Shown in pieces: positions 38,624 to 46,136 of a stretch of 54,956 nt of DNA. Within the stretch, counting starts at the first letter, position 1; each line of letters opens with the position of its first letter. The position numbers and the translations under genes were made by a program. Source of the stretch: a virus; IMG/VR virus record IMGVR_UViG_3300006805_000037, positions 1 through 54,956 of that record, one strand, 5' to 3'. The notes under the pieces are model-generated. The model saw only the letters and a list, made by a program, of their open reading frames with translations, ran no database searches and was not told where the DNA came from.

Positions 38624-38872
38624 TCATATCCCCAAAGCTTTCTCAATTGCGTAGCGTTCGCATCGCTTGAATAAGCGCCATTGTGCGCGGTCGTCGCTGG
38701 CAAGCCCGCTTCGCTTCCAAATGCGCCGCCTGCGCTGATACGCCTTCCGCATTTTAGATGGCACGGCAACCCAATGCTTATGGCAAACGAAGTTGGTGTA
38801 CTCAGCTACAGGGTCGCCTTTGCGGTCCCCTCGCGAGCATCGGCAATACGGAACGCTACACATCAGCCGCAT
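38624..38872 (-). CDS. Cys-rich basic protein (82 aa)
   Basis: ATG 38872 (MRLMCSVPYCRCSRGDRKG) follows GGGG at eight bases; a GTG three codons earlier is less likely. Cys residues (CSVPYCRC and VCHKHW) could form a small zinc site at the N-terminus. The C-terminal half is very basic and aromatic (RKAYQRRRRIWKRSGLA). It may bind nucleic acid. It lies between the SbcD and SbcC genes with a one-base gap to SbcC. Confidence 0.7.
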   Translation of the reverse strand: MRLMCSVPYCRCSRGDRKGDPVAEYTNFVCHKHWVAVPSKMRKAYQRRRRIWKRSGLASDDRAQWRLFKRCERYAIEKALGI

Positions 38873-38885
38873 GCCGCGCACCCCG

Positions 38886-39188
38886 TTAGGCTGTGCCTAC
38901 GTCTGGAACCGTAGGCGACGGAATGACAGGCGGCTCGCCGCCATACAGCGAGTGCGTAGCATCGTGTAGGTAGTTTCCCAAATGAGTAGAAACCTTGCAG
39001 GCAGTGTGCTGGTCATGGGATTTGGAAACTATGAGAACTGCGAATGCCAGCCCCACTGTTGCAACAAACTCTTCCGGCGTGATGCCCTTGCTAAACGCTT
39101 TCAGCAAGTCGACCATGGCATCAGCTTCGCGCTCGCGCGCTAAATCATTCATAACGTTGAACGCGTACGGCTCTGAGAAAATGCTCAT
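38886..39188 (-). CDS. Hypothetical helical protein (100 aa)
   Basis: It begins MSIFSEPYAFNVMNDLAR and is largely helical (ADAMVDLLKAFSKGITPEEF), with one hydrophobic segment VATVGLAFAVLIVSKSH and a proline-rich end. It is coupled to the SbcD gene by ATGA. Function unknown. Confidence 0.7.
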   Translation of the reverse strand: MSIFSEPYAFNVMNDLAREREADAMVDLLKAFSKGITPEEFVATVGLAFAVLIVSKSHDQHTACKVSTHLGNYLHDATHSLYGGEPPVIPSPTVPDVGTA

Positions 39189-40225
39189 TTGCCCGAGTCC
39201 TTATCTTCAAGCAGGTCTAAGCCCTCATCTAGCGTATCGTCGTCCAGCCTATGCCTATCCGCGAACTGCATCAATATCTCTTTATCGCTTATCGCGCTTT
39301 CCCCACTTTGAACTTTGGTACTGGCGCGCTTTGTGCGATTGGCTATTACAGGCTCAACACGTTCGGCGCGCGCGCCTAGCTTCTTGGCCTGAGCGTGCAC
39401 GATATTGACGATAGCGTTCCACGCCGTCATGTCATCAACGTCAACGCGAACCTTTAGAATATCGCCGCTGCCTATCTTGGACTTATAGTCCATCAAGTCC
39501 TTGCCGGGATGAACGTGAATTAGCGTCTTCTGCGGAAGGTGGCCGACCGAACGCCATCGGACTTGGTCTTCCTTCAGCAACAGCAGGCGCGGGTCGTAGT
39601 CGTCGCCGAAGTCAACGGTGTACGGCGCACCGATATATTCAACCGGCCCAACCTTCTGCGGGTTGTGAACGTCACCGGCAATAACCTGATGCCCTTTGAA
39701 TATCTCAACGGGTATGCCCTCAAGCTTGCGGCCGTACCCGGTGTCCGCGCCGTCAAACGTGTTGTGAGCGAATATGCAATCGTAGTCGCCCCATCCGTTC
39801 TTGATATAAGAAGCCCATTCCGCTTTGTAGTTTCGCGTGTGCGGCAAGAAAAGATAATGCCCGAACGCCTTGCTGAACGGCGCGCCCAGCTTCCGGCCTT
39901 CGGTGACACTATCGATGAACCTGAGATTTTCGATATGGCTGACGAAGCCGAAGAACGGATGCCCTTCGTCGTGGTAGTCGTGGTTGCCCATGAGAATGAG
40001 AGTCGGGGCAAGCCGGGATATGGCGTCCAGCGCGTTGACAACGCGGTTGACCAGCCGGGCGCTATGCCGGTCTTTTTCTTCGGTCAGGTCACCTAGAATG
40101 ACGACTCCGTCGACCGCAGCCTTGCTGTTCCGTATCTCATCAATGAAATGCTTTTCAATGAATTCAAAGCGGTAGTCGTCAAGCTTCAGGTCGGTCAGGT
40201 GCAGGTCGGTTGTCCCGATTATCAT
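39185..40225 (-). CDS. SbcD/Mre11-type nuclease (T4 gp47-like)
   Basis: The 346-residue protein shows metallophosphoesterase motifs in order: TTDLHL (D7, H9), GVVILGDLTEEKDRHSA (D46), LILMGNHDYHDEGHP (N81, H82), CIFAHNTFDG and VIAGDVHNPQKVG. The C-terminal 120 residues are a capping and partner-binding part. With the SbcC-like ATPase encoded downstream it forms the end-processing complex of replication-linked recombination. The start ATG has only a weak ribosome site. Confidence 0.92.
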   Translation of the reverse strand: MIIGTTDLHLTDLKLDDYRFEFIEKHFIDEIRNSKAAVDGVVILGDLTEEKDRHSARLVNRVVNALDAISRLAPTLILMGNHDYHDEGHPFFGFVSHIENLRFIDSVTEGRKLGAPFSKAFGHYLFLPHTRNYKAEWASYIKNGWGDYDCIFAHNTFDGADTGYGRKLEGIPVEIFKGHQVIAGDVHNPQKVGPVEYIGAPYTVDFGDDYDPRLLLLKEDQVRWRSVGHLPQKTLIHVHPGKDLMDYKSKIGSGDILKVRVDVDDMTAWNAIVNIVHAQAKKLGARAERVEPVIANRTKRASTKVQSGESAISDKEILMQFADRHRLDDDTLDEGLDLLEDKDSGK

Positions 40226-40228
40226 AAC

Positions 40229-40453
40229 TCAGTGCTTCTTTCCCATGTCAGGACCGGGTGCGAAGCCGAACCGTTGGTTAGCGCCAGAGCCAACGCCGCC
40301 AATCATTTCTGCGAGCGTCATGCTCATGTCGATAATTTCGCCACTTTCGAACCTCACGCGAAGGAAGGGTTTGTTCGCAAGCGACCCGACACGCTGTATT
40401 TCCTTCGCGTCGTCAATGATTTCGATATTTGCCATTCCGTTGAACTTGGTCAT
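40229..40453 (-). CDS. Hypothetical protein (74 aa)
   Basis: ATG 40453 (MTKFNGMANIEIIDDAKEIQ) overlaps the nuclease stop as ATGA and follows GGGAG; the longer frame is rejected. The protein is beta-like (KPFLRVRFESGEIIDMSMTL) and ends in a glycine-rich, lysine-ended tail (GPDMGKKH). No family recognised. It may be a small accessory factor of the nuclease genes on either side. Confidence 0.65.
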   Translation of the reverse strand: MTKFNGMANIEIIDDAKEIQRVGSLANKPFLRVRFESGEIIDMSMTLAEMIGGVGSGANQRFGFAPGPDMGKKH

Positions 40454-41136
40454 TGCTTGCTCCCTTTTATCGGCCTGATGATACGCTTCGGTTTCTGAGT
40501 TCTGAACACGCGCGGGGCGCTCATTGGCGGCGGCGCAGCGTATGAAGTCGAGAACGGGTCTTCTCCGGGCATGAGCCACCGCGCGCCTTGCGGAAGTGAT
40601 ATTTTGATGAACGGCATCTTCAGGACGGCTTCAAAGTCGTGTATGTCAACGTTCATGCTTCTGACACTGGCAATCTGTGTGGACCAGTGCAGAAGAAAAA
40701 CGTCACTGCGCATGTGCATCGGCATATGCTTGACAGCATGCGCGACAATGACAGTGGTTGCCCCCCGGTCCTCCCGAGCTATTAACATCGGAAGTTTGTC
40801 AAAAGATGCGGCATGCTCGCATGTTTCACGCCAGAAAGTCGCCAGCGGTCCTGCGTTCTTCAGCATGAACCCGGCATAGTTCAGGTCAGCGTAGCGCTTG
40901 CACTCGATGTACCATGTATTTGTCAGCGCGTGCCCGTCCTCGTGAGTAGCGCTGATGTCACCAGCATGCGCGGCAAGGTCCGCTCCCTTCCGCTTGCCAA
41001 CGGTTGCCCGGCCGCCGCTCATAGCTGCTCTCCAAAAAAGGTCCTCCCTAGCCCCGGCCGAAACCCATTTAGAAAGCAATACACAAATTTCACGCTCAAA
41101 CTGAGAACCCTTTTGCTTTCCACCACCGGCGCGCAT
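40450..41136 (-). CDS. PD-(D/E)XK nuclease (Holliday junction resolvase-like)
   Basis: The first 80 residues have KGSQFEREICVLLSKWVS (E14), DLFWRAAMSGGRA, KRKGADLAAHAGDISA (D60) and TWYIECKRYADL (E78, K80). The order E...GD...(E)xK is that of PD-(D/E)XK nucleases such as resolvases and restriction-type enzymes. The C-terminal 90 residues are less conserved and end in a basic tail. It likely resolves branched DNA before packaging. GGAGG precedes the ATG. An HNH gene is inserted directly upstream. Confidence 0.78.
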   Translation of the reverse strand: MRAGGGKQKGSQFEREICVLLSKWVSAGAREDLFWRAAMSGGRATVGKRKGADLAAHAGDISATHEDGHALTNTWYIECKRYADLNYAGFMLKNAGPLATFWRETCEHAASFDKLPMLIAREDRGATTVIVAHAVKHMPMHMRSDVFLLHWSTQIASVRSMNVDIHDFEAVLKMPFIKISLPQGARWLMPGEDPFSTSYAAPPPMSAPRVFRTQKPKRIIRPIKGSKQ

Positions 41137-41621
41137 CAGTAATTCCTCCCCGTAAAGCGGCCATCTGTGCCGTTGATACCATAGCTTTGCCGCTCAGGGT
41201 GCGTTCGTTTTGTTTTGCTTATCTTCTTTCTAACCGCAAACGGACGTGGCCGACCGCGCAAGGCTTCCGCGTAGCGCGCCGCGCCAGCCGTTCCAGCTTT
41301 ATGATGCTTTCCATTTCTAACTCCGTCCTCGTGATTGTCCTTGTGATCCCCCCACGCCAAATTAGAAAGAACGGTTCGACTCGTATTGTCATCTAAGTGA
41401 CGAACTAGATACTTCCCTTCAGGCGGCGGTCCTACATACGTGAGCAAAACTAAATACCCACGCTTGAACCAATTATTTGCGCCATCTTTTCTTAGGCAAA
41501 CATTGGTGCTTGTGCCGCGTAGGGTATAGGTTTTTCCGTTGCGAACAGACCGCACCACGCCTTCCGTACTAATCGAGTAGTTCGCGAAGCCGGGTATTTT
41601 ACGCCATCGTTCCGCCCTCAT
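41136..41621 (-). CDS. HNH homing endonuclease with NUMOD4-type N-terminus
   Basis: Residues 5-30 (RWRKIPGFANYSISTEGVVR) form the NUMOD4 pattern of homing endonucleases. The HNH core follows: LVRHLDDNTSRTVLSNLAWG (H75, N87) and DHKDNHEDG (N96), then a basic tail for DNA contact. It overlaps both neighbours by a few bases (ATGA upstream, shared TGATG-type overlap downstream), so it was inserted without breaking the operon. AAAGGA precedes the ATG. Its codons are less GC-rich than those of the genes beside it, as expected for a recent arrival. Confidence 0.85.
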   Translation of the reverse strand: MRAERWRKIPGFANYSISTEGVVRSVRNGKTYTLRGTSTNVCLRKDGANNWFKRGYLVLLTYVGPPPEGKYLVRHLDDNTSRTVLSNLAWGDHKDNHEDGVRNGKHHKAGTAGAARYAEALRGRPRPFAVRKKISKTKRTHPERQSYGINGTDGRFTGRNY

Positions 41622-41851
41622 GTTGGGTCCTTTGTCAGTTCGATGTAACAGTTCACTAGCTGGCGGTTATGGGCCGCGCCGTCGCCCATGAAGATGCGGC
41701 CTATGACCTTGTACGGCTTCAGGGCTTCCTTGCCAGCCTCGGGGCTGAGCATCACAAGTTCCTGAGCATTCGGGACGGCGTGCCACGCGCGCTTGGTGAA
41801 TAGCTTGCCGTCAAGATAGAACCGAACGTCTATAGCGCCCTTGCTGGTCAT
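41618..41851 (-). CDS. Hypothetical protein (77 aa)
   Basis: ATG 41851 (MTSKGAIDVRFYLDGKLFTK) overlaps the upstream stop as ATGA and is preferred over the start at 41902. The protein seems a beta-rich domain (PYKVIGRIFMGDGAAHNRQL). No recognised family. It is followed by the HNH gene. Confidence 0.68.
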   Translation of the reverse strand: MTSKGAIDVRFYLDGKLFTKRAWHAVPNAQELVMLSPEAGKEALKPYKVIGRIFMGDGAAHNRQLVNCYIELTKDPT

Positions 41852-42036
41852 TTTTTCCACCGCGCTTTCTTCGTTCCGTTGTTCACGCGGCCGGTCTTCC
41901 ATTGCCGTTCCATGACCGCGCGTAGCTCAGGCCCAGAAAGATGAGCGCGCGGGGGCGCGTTTATCTCAGGCCCGTTTTCTGGATTGAGCGGGCGCTGAAT
42001 GCGTTTCGGTTCTTTCGGTCGCTTCCCCCGCGCCAT
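41848..42036 (-). CDS. Small basic protein (62 aa)
   Basis: The protein is about one third Lys, Arg and Pro (MARGKRPKEPKRIQRPL; TGRVNNGTKKARWKK). It is likely disordered and could bind nucleic acid. It starts three bases after the 206-aa gene and is coupled by ATGA to the next gene. Function unknown. Confidence 0.62.
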   Translation of the reverse strand: MARGKRPKEPKRIQRPLNPENGPEINAPPRAHLSGPELRAVMERQWKTGRVNNGTKKARWKK

Positions 42037-42039
42037 GGC

Positions 42040-42660
42040 TTAGCCGTACATGCCGGGAAATTCGACTTCGATGTTCTCATGTTCACTGAGTTCGTCCGCA
42101 AGGTCCTTTGCGGCTTGCATCACATCGACCCCCGCGTCCTTGGCGTTTTCAAGTTCGTTCAGAAACTCAATAACGTCTTTGACGATGCTAGTCGCATTGC
42201 CCAAGCGCATTGACCGGCCGACGCCGCGCCCCTTGCGGGTCGAAACCATTTTGGTGAGCGTCGAAATGGTTTTGTTCTTGAGAACTTCAGGAACATCCGG
42301 GCATTCGGTGTGCGAGTCGAGTTCTTGCTGAGCGGTATCCGCCGTCTCATACTTCGGCAGATGTTCCATGCCGCTCATGTTATCGACAATCTCTTGCATT
42401 TCGTCGCGCAAGCTTTCGATCTCGGAAAACGCGTCCTGAAGGGCTTGCTCAATGGTGCACTCAGGGATGGCTTGCGACTTATACGCCGGGCGGTACTTGC
42501 CCTTCTTGGGCGGTTGGCTGACGGCCGGGCGCGCGCTGGGCGTGCGGCCGGTTTGCGCGCCCTTACGCACCTTGACGCGCATAACAGCGCCCTTCGGCAT
42601 TTTCTTTTTGCTGAAGGGGCGAGTGGTCGACTTCTTGGGCTTCTTGCCTTTTCTAGCCAT
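42040..42660 (-). CDS. Hypothetical protein with basic N-terminal tail (206 aa)
   Basis: ATG 42660 (MARKGKKPKKSTTRPFSKKK) follows GAAAGGAAG. The first 65 residues are extremely basic, resembling nucleic-acid-binding tails. The rest is helical and acidic (ALQDAFSEIESLRDEMQEIV; VIEFLNELENAKDAGV). It lies directly after the RecA-like gene. A DNA-associated recombination or replication accessory role fits, but no family is recognised. Confidence 0.68.
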   Translation of the reverse strand: MARKGKKPKKSTTRPFSKKKMPKGAVMRVKVRKGAQTGRTPSARPAVSQPPKKGKYRPAYKSQAIPECTIEQALQDAFSEIESLRDEMQEIVDNMSGMEHLPKYETADTAQQELDSHTECPDVPEVLKNKTISTLTKMVSTRKGRGVGRSMRLGNATSIVKDVIEFLNELENAKDAGVDVMQAAKDLADELSEHENIEVEFPGMYG

Positions 42661-42686
42661 AGTTCTTCCTTTCAATGCTGCCAGCG

Positions 42687-43712
42687 TTAGCCGTACTTCG
42701 ACCTTGATGTTAGCGACTTGCGTTCGATTTCATACCAAACCGAAGTGCAGGCCGCCTTCAACGCGCTCATTTCTTTAGCCATGACATCGCTCGGCTGCTC
42801 AAGCAGATAGTTGAGGAAGCCCTTCACTTCGTCGGCGCGAATGTCGACCATCTTCAGCCGTTTGGTTTCGTTAAGAAAGTCAACCATGGATTGTGCGTCG
42901 TCGAGGCCGTAGCCAAAGCGGATTTGGTACAGGGCTTCGCGGTACGGAAGCCCAACCTTGTTCTTGTCAATGCTGGCCTTGATTTTGATGCCGGTAGCTC
43001 GCTTCTGCCCCAAGAACGTTTGCGTCAAGCGCCCAACATTCGCCAGCACGGCAACTTGCGATGCGTAGAAGTCGAGTGCCCGGCCGCCTGAGCGCGTCCA
43101 CTTGCGCGCAGGCCCGAACGCGCCGATGTTGTCTCTCACTTGAGAAACAATAATGAGCGTAACGCGCTTCTTCTCCATCTGCGATATGAGGCGTCTGAAC
43201 AGTTGGCTGAGAAGCTTCGCTTTTGCAGCGCCGTATGTTCCTTCGTCCATCGCGCGTGCCAATTCGGCGCGGTCACTCAGCGCGTCCAAGCTATCGCACA
43301 CGACCAGTTCATCCTGTTTTGCGCCAGCTACGATGCGCTCAAGGTCCTCAAACAAATCTTCAACCGTATCCAGCGGGTCCCCGAAATCGATGCGCTCAAG
43401 CGGGAAGCCAAGAGCTTGCGCGTATGCATTATCAAACGCGCTTTCGCTTTCCCTGTACCGTATCTTTCCCTTGGGGTACTTGATGGCGAAGTTCGCGCAA
43501 GCTTCAATGCACTGAAGGGTCTTGCCGGTCGACTTGTCGCCTATGATGTTCACAACACGGCCTTCCACCCAGCCACCACCTAGGGCTAGGTCAAACATCG
43601 TGGACCCCGTATGGATGAACCTAAGGTCCGTTTTCGGGCTAGCGAAATAGTTTCCCCCGCCATCGGACTTCCTGACTACACGCTGAACCCTAGCAATTTT
43701 CTTGGCCGCCAT
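42687..43712 (-). CDS. RecA/UvsX-like recombinase
   Basis: The 341-residue protein has Walker A VVNIIGDKSTGKTLQCIEA (G58-T65), the catalytic-Glu region GKIRYRESESAFDNAYA, Walker B QDELVVCDSLDAL (D140), and the loop segment IISQ-type VTLIIVSQVRDNIGAFGPAR. It is close to RecA but lacks the long C-terminal domain, as with phage recombinases. It forms filaments on single-stranded DNA for strand exchange, working with the ssDNA-binding protein encoded upstream. AAGGG precedes the ATG. Confidence 0.9.
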   Translation of the reverse strand: MAAKKIARVQRVVRKSDGGGNYFASPKTDLRFIHTGSTMFDLALGGGWVEGRVVNIIGDKSTGKTLQCIEACANFAIKYPKGKIRYRESESAFDNAYAQALGFPLERIDFGDPLDTVEDLFEDLERIVAGAKQDELVVCDSLDALSDRAELARAMDEGTYGAAKAKLLSQLFRRLISQMEKKRVTLIIVSQVRDNIGAFGPARKWTRSGGRALDFYASQVAVLANVGRLTQTFLGQKRATGIKIKASIDKNKVGLPYREALYQIRFGYGLDDAQSMVDFLNETKRLKMVDIRADEVKGFLNYLLEQPSDVMAKEMSALKAACTSVWYEIERKSLTSRSKYG

Positions 43713-43737
43713 GTTCTGCCCTTGCTTCTGAGGTTAT

Positions 43738-43761
43738 GGGGACCGCTCTAGAGCGGTCCCC
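43738..43761. terminator. 24-bp perfect palindrome between ssb and recombinase genes
   Basis: GGGGACCGCTCTAGAGCGGTCCCC is fully self-complementary. As RNA it folds into a 9-bp or longer stem after the ssDNA-binding protein gene. It has no U tract, so it may be an attenuating or mRNA-stabilising hairpin, or a dimer-binding site in DNA. Confidence 0.5.
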
Positions 43762-43801
43762 GATTGCCTATCCCTTAAGGAACGTTCGAAATGAGCGCGC
43801 C

Positions 43802-45076
43802 TTAACGTCGCCGGGGGCGGTCGTCATCTTCGTCACGCCTTGACCGGCGCGGCGGTTCGTCATCTTCTTCGTCCCTTCCACGGCGGCGGGAGCGCGGCTC
43901 TTCTTCTTCGTCCCTTCCCCGGCTGTAACGTGCAGGCGGTTCGTCATCTTCTTCGTCCCTTCCCCGGCGTGCCGGGCGTTCCTCATCGCGGCCACGGCTC
44001 AGCCGGTCGCCACGCGTTGAGCGCGTATCCTCCTCGTCGCCGTCATCTTCACGGCCACGGCGGGAACGCGCGGGCGGTTCGTCATCTTCCTCGTCCTCGC
44101 GGTCACGGCCCCGGCGAACCGGCCGGTCATCATCTTCTTCTTCGTCCCGGTATCTGTCACGGCCGCGTGGTTCGTCACGGTCATGGCCGCCGCGTCCGCC
44201 GCGCCGGTCATCATCTTCCAAGTCCCGGTCACGCTCACGCGTGCCGCCGTCAAGCGCCTTGGCAATCGTTTCGTTATCAACGTAGCGAAGCAAGTCGGGA
44301 ATTGGGTTCTCATCGATATAGGCGAGAATTTCGTCCTGAACATCCGGGTCCGCGTCAATGGGCGACTCGTCCCGGTCAACGACATAGGTATAGCGGGTGT
44401 TCAGGCCCTTGCCGGTGCGCTTGACGAACAAGTCCCATCCGGCGTTTTCGTCATCGATGTACAGCGTCGTATTTGTTTTCTTGATAGTCGACGCGTCAGC
44501 GATTTCCTTGTCTTGGTTCCATGAGATAACCCAAACCTTCGGCGTTGGCTTGCGGTCGTCACGGTCCAAGATATACATGATGGACTTCTTCTTGACGGCC
44601 ATCTTCTTGGAGTCTTCGTCCTCACCGGCCGCCTTGAGTTCCTTGGCTTCGTCGCAAGCCGCGCATGGCTTGCCGTAAGTTTTGTTCGGGCAGATGTACG
44701 TCGACCCGCTTGAGCCGATGAACGAATGCACGAAAACGTCATAGCCATAATGCTCAGCATCAGGCCATGTCGGCGGAAGAACGCGCACGCAATTCTCGCC
44801 CGGCTTTGGAAACCATTGTTCAACGCCTGACTTGAAAATGGTGTCGAAGTTGCCCGCCGTTTGTTCGGCGCGCTTGCGGACGTTATCGGCCGAACGATGG
44901 CCGCCCCGGCGTGAGCTACCGCCGCCCTTGGGTCCCCGGCGTGGTTCGTCACGGTCACGCCCCCGGTCCCTATCGCGGCCCCGGTCGGAGTCGCGCTCAC
45001 GGCCGCGCGGTTCATCCCGGTCGCGGCCCCTTGGTTCGTCCCGGTCACGGGACCGGCTTCGTTCTTCTCTTGCCAT
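43802..45076 (-). CDS. Single-stranded DNA-binding protein with long charged-repeat tails
   Basis: The central part (about residues 60-280) resembles gp32-type ssDNA-binding proteins: GENCVRVLPPTWPDAEHYGY, HSFIGSSGSTYICPNKTYGK and PCAACDEAKEL, with cysteines that could bind zinc, then VWVISWNQDKEI. The N-terminal 60 residues are RD/DEPRG repeats. The C-terminal 140 are alternating acidic and arginine blocks, with units such as DEEDDEPPARSRRGR. Typical ssDNA-binding proteins have a short acidic tail; this one has a very long mixed-charge tail at both ends. The same unit recurs in the 270-aa protein at 50988. AAAGG precedes the ATG. Confidence 0.78.
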   Translation of the reverse strand: MAREERSRSRDRDEPRGRDRDEPRGRERDSDRGRDRDRGRDRDEPRRGPKGGGSSRRGGHRSADNVRKRAEQTAGNFDTIFKSGVEQWFPKPGENCVRVLPPTWPDAEHYGYDVFVHSFIGSSGSTYICPNKTYGKPCAACDEAKELKAAGEDEDSKKMAVKKKSIMYILDRDDRKPTPKVWVISWNQDKEIADASTIKKTNTTLYIDDENAGWDLFVKRTGKGLNTRYTYVVDRDESPIDADPDVQDEILAYIDENPIPDLLRYVDNETIAKALDGGTRERDRDLEDDDRRGGRGGHDRDEPRGRDRYRDEEEDDDRPVRRGRDREDEEDDEPPARSRRGREDDGDEEDTRSTRGDRLSRGRDEERPARRGRDEEDDEPPARYSRGRDEEEEPRSRRRGRDEEDDEPPRRSRRDEDDDRPRRR

Positions 45077-45105
45077 CTTGGTAGTACCTTTCTTCAGTTG
45101 AACGT

Positions 45106-45714
45106 TTATCGTTTTTCGTCGCGGCTACGGAGTCGGTGGTCGGTTTGTTCCCTTCTGATGTTCATATGGCGGGCTTCGCTGCCCGCTTGGTCAACGTCAC
45201 GCCGGATGGTCTTTCCGGTTGTTCCGAAGTATGCGGCTAGGTGAAGCGATACCAAGTCCTTGATGGCATAGCTTCGCTGCCCATAGCTTTCCTTGAGCGC
45301 GATCAAGCGCCCAAGTTCTTCCTCACGGTTACGCAAGCGAAGGCGCGCGGCAATGACGTCCTTATGAATGGTTATCATGCGCCTGATAGCATCTTCGCTT
45401 GGCTTCTTGCCGCCTTCTTCCTTGAGCGCGCCGACGCGGATGCTATCGTCGACTTGCGCCTCAACTTCCTTCAGTTCGTCAGCGGCGGCGTCCCGGCGTG
45501 AAGTGCCAAGCGCAACCGCGTCGGCAATCTTGTGAAACTTCACGCCATTCTCAATCAGGGCTTCGTCAAGGGCGTGCTGATCTAGCTGAAGCCCGTCAGC
45601 TAGGTCAGCTAGTTCCTTCTGGCGGCGTTCGGAGTCCCGGCTTGCCGGTACTCGTTCGGCTTCTGGTTCTGCGTCGCGGCTTGCTCTTGGGGTAGTTCGC
45701 TGAATGCGTGTCAT
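45106..45714 (-). CDS. Helical DNA-metabolism protein (202 aa), possible recombination mediator
   Basis: ATG 45714 (MTRIQRTTPRASRDAEPEAE) overlaps the HNH stop as ATGA. The protein is helical (ELADLADGLQLDQHALDEAL; TSRRDAAADELKEVEAQVDD; RLRLRNREEELGRLIALKES). It lies directly upstream of the ssDNA-binding protein and recombinase genes, so a loader role like T4 UvsY is possible. No diagnostic motif supports it, and an anti-nuclease role is also possible. Confidence 0.62.
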   Translation of the reverse strand: MTRIQRTTPRASRDAEPEAERVPASRDSERRQKELADLADGLQLDQHALDEALIENGVKFHKIADAVALGTSRRDAAADELKEVEAQVDDSIRVGALKEEGGKKPSEDAIRRMITIHKDVIAARLRLRNREEELGRLIALKESYGQRSYAIKDLVSLHLAAYFGTTGKTIRRDVDQAGSEARHMNIRREQTDHRLRSRDEKR

Positions 45715-46136
45715 GCTACATGACTCCATGATTTTCTGGTGACGATGGCGTGAACGTGCTGGAATGGAATGCCGAACCTATCCGCTAACGCCTTTAAGTT
45801 AGCATCGCGTGAGCGCGGAACGTAAGCGGCGCGTATCCTGCGAACTCTAGCGGCTGTCAATCTGGCGCGCCAGTTACCTTCGCCGCGCATGAAGTCATGG
45901 CTTCGACTCTTAGCGTTGCTTTCCCACTTCACAATGCGAACATTGCCTACCGCGTAAGGGCCAACATCACCAATTCGCGACATGACATAGAAACCGAGTC
46001 CACGGCCGCGAAGATGCAACCGGCGTGACTTGGTCCATATAACTAACCACTCAGCAAAACTCAGCTTGAACGCAATCTTGCGCCGTAAGGCTGAGTTCTT
46101 TTGGTCGTGATAAGCTTTCATGAGCGGTTTAGCCAT
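45711..46136 (-). CDS. HNH-like homing endonuclease (141 aa)
   Basis: The protein has the pattern FYVMSRIGDVGPYAVGNVRI followed by VKWESNAKSRSHDF, matching a group of phage HNH-type proteins with 'MxRxxDxGPYxxxNVxxxxxxxN'. The first histidine motif is unclear. A C-terminal helix-turn-helix part (ALADRFGIPFQHVHAIVTRK) would bind DNA. It is inserted between the clamp loader and the 202-aa gene and overlaps both start and stop (TGATG and ATGA). Activity is inferred. Confidence 0.72.
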   Translation of the reverse strand: MAKPLMKAYHDQKNSALRRKIAFKLSFAEWLVIWTKSRRLHLRGRGLGFYVMSRIGDVGPYAVGNVRIVKWESNAKSRSHDFMRGEGNWRARLTAARVRRIRAAYVPRSRDANLKALADRFGIPFQHVHAIVTRKSWSHVA

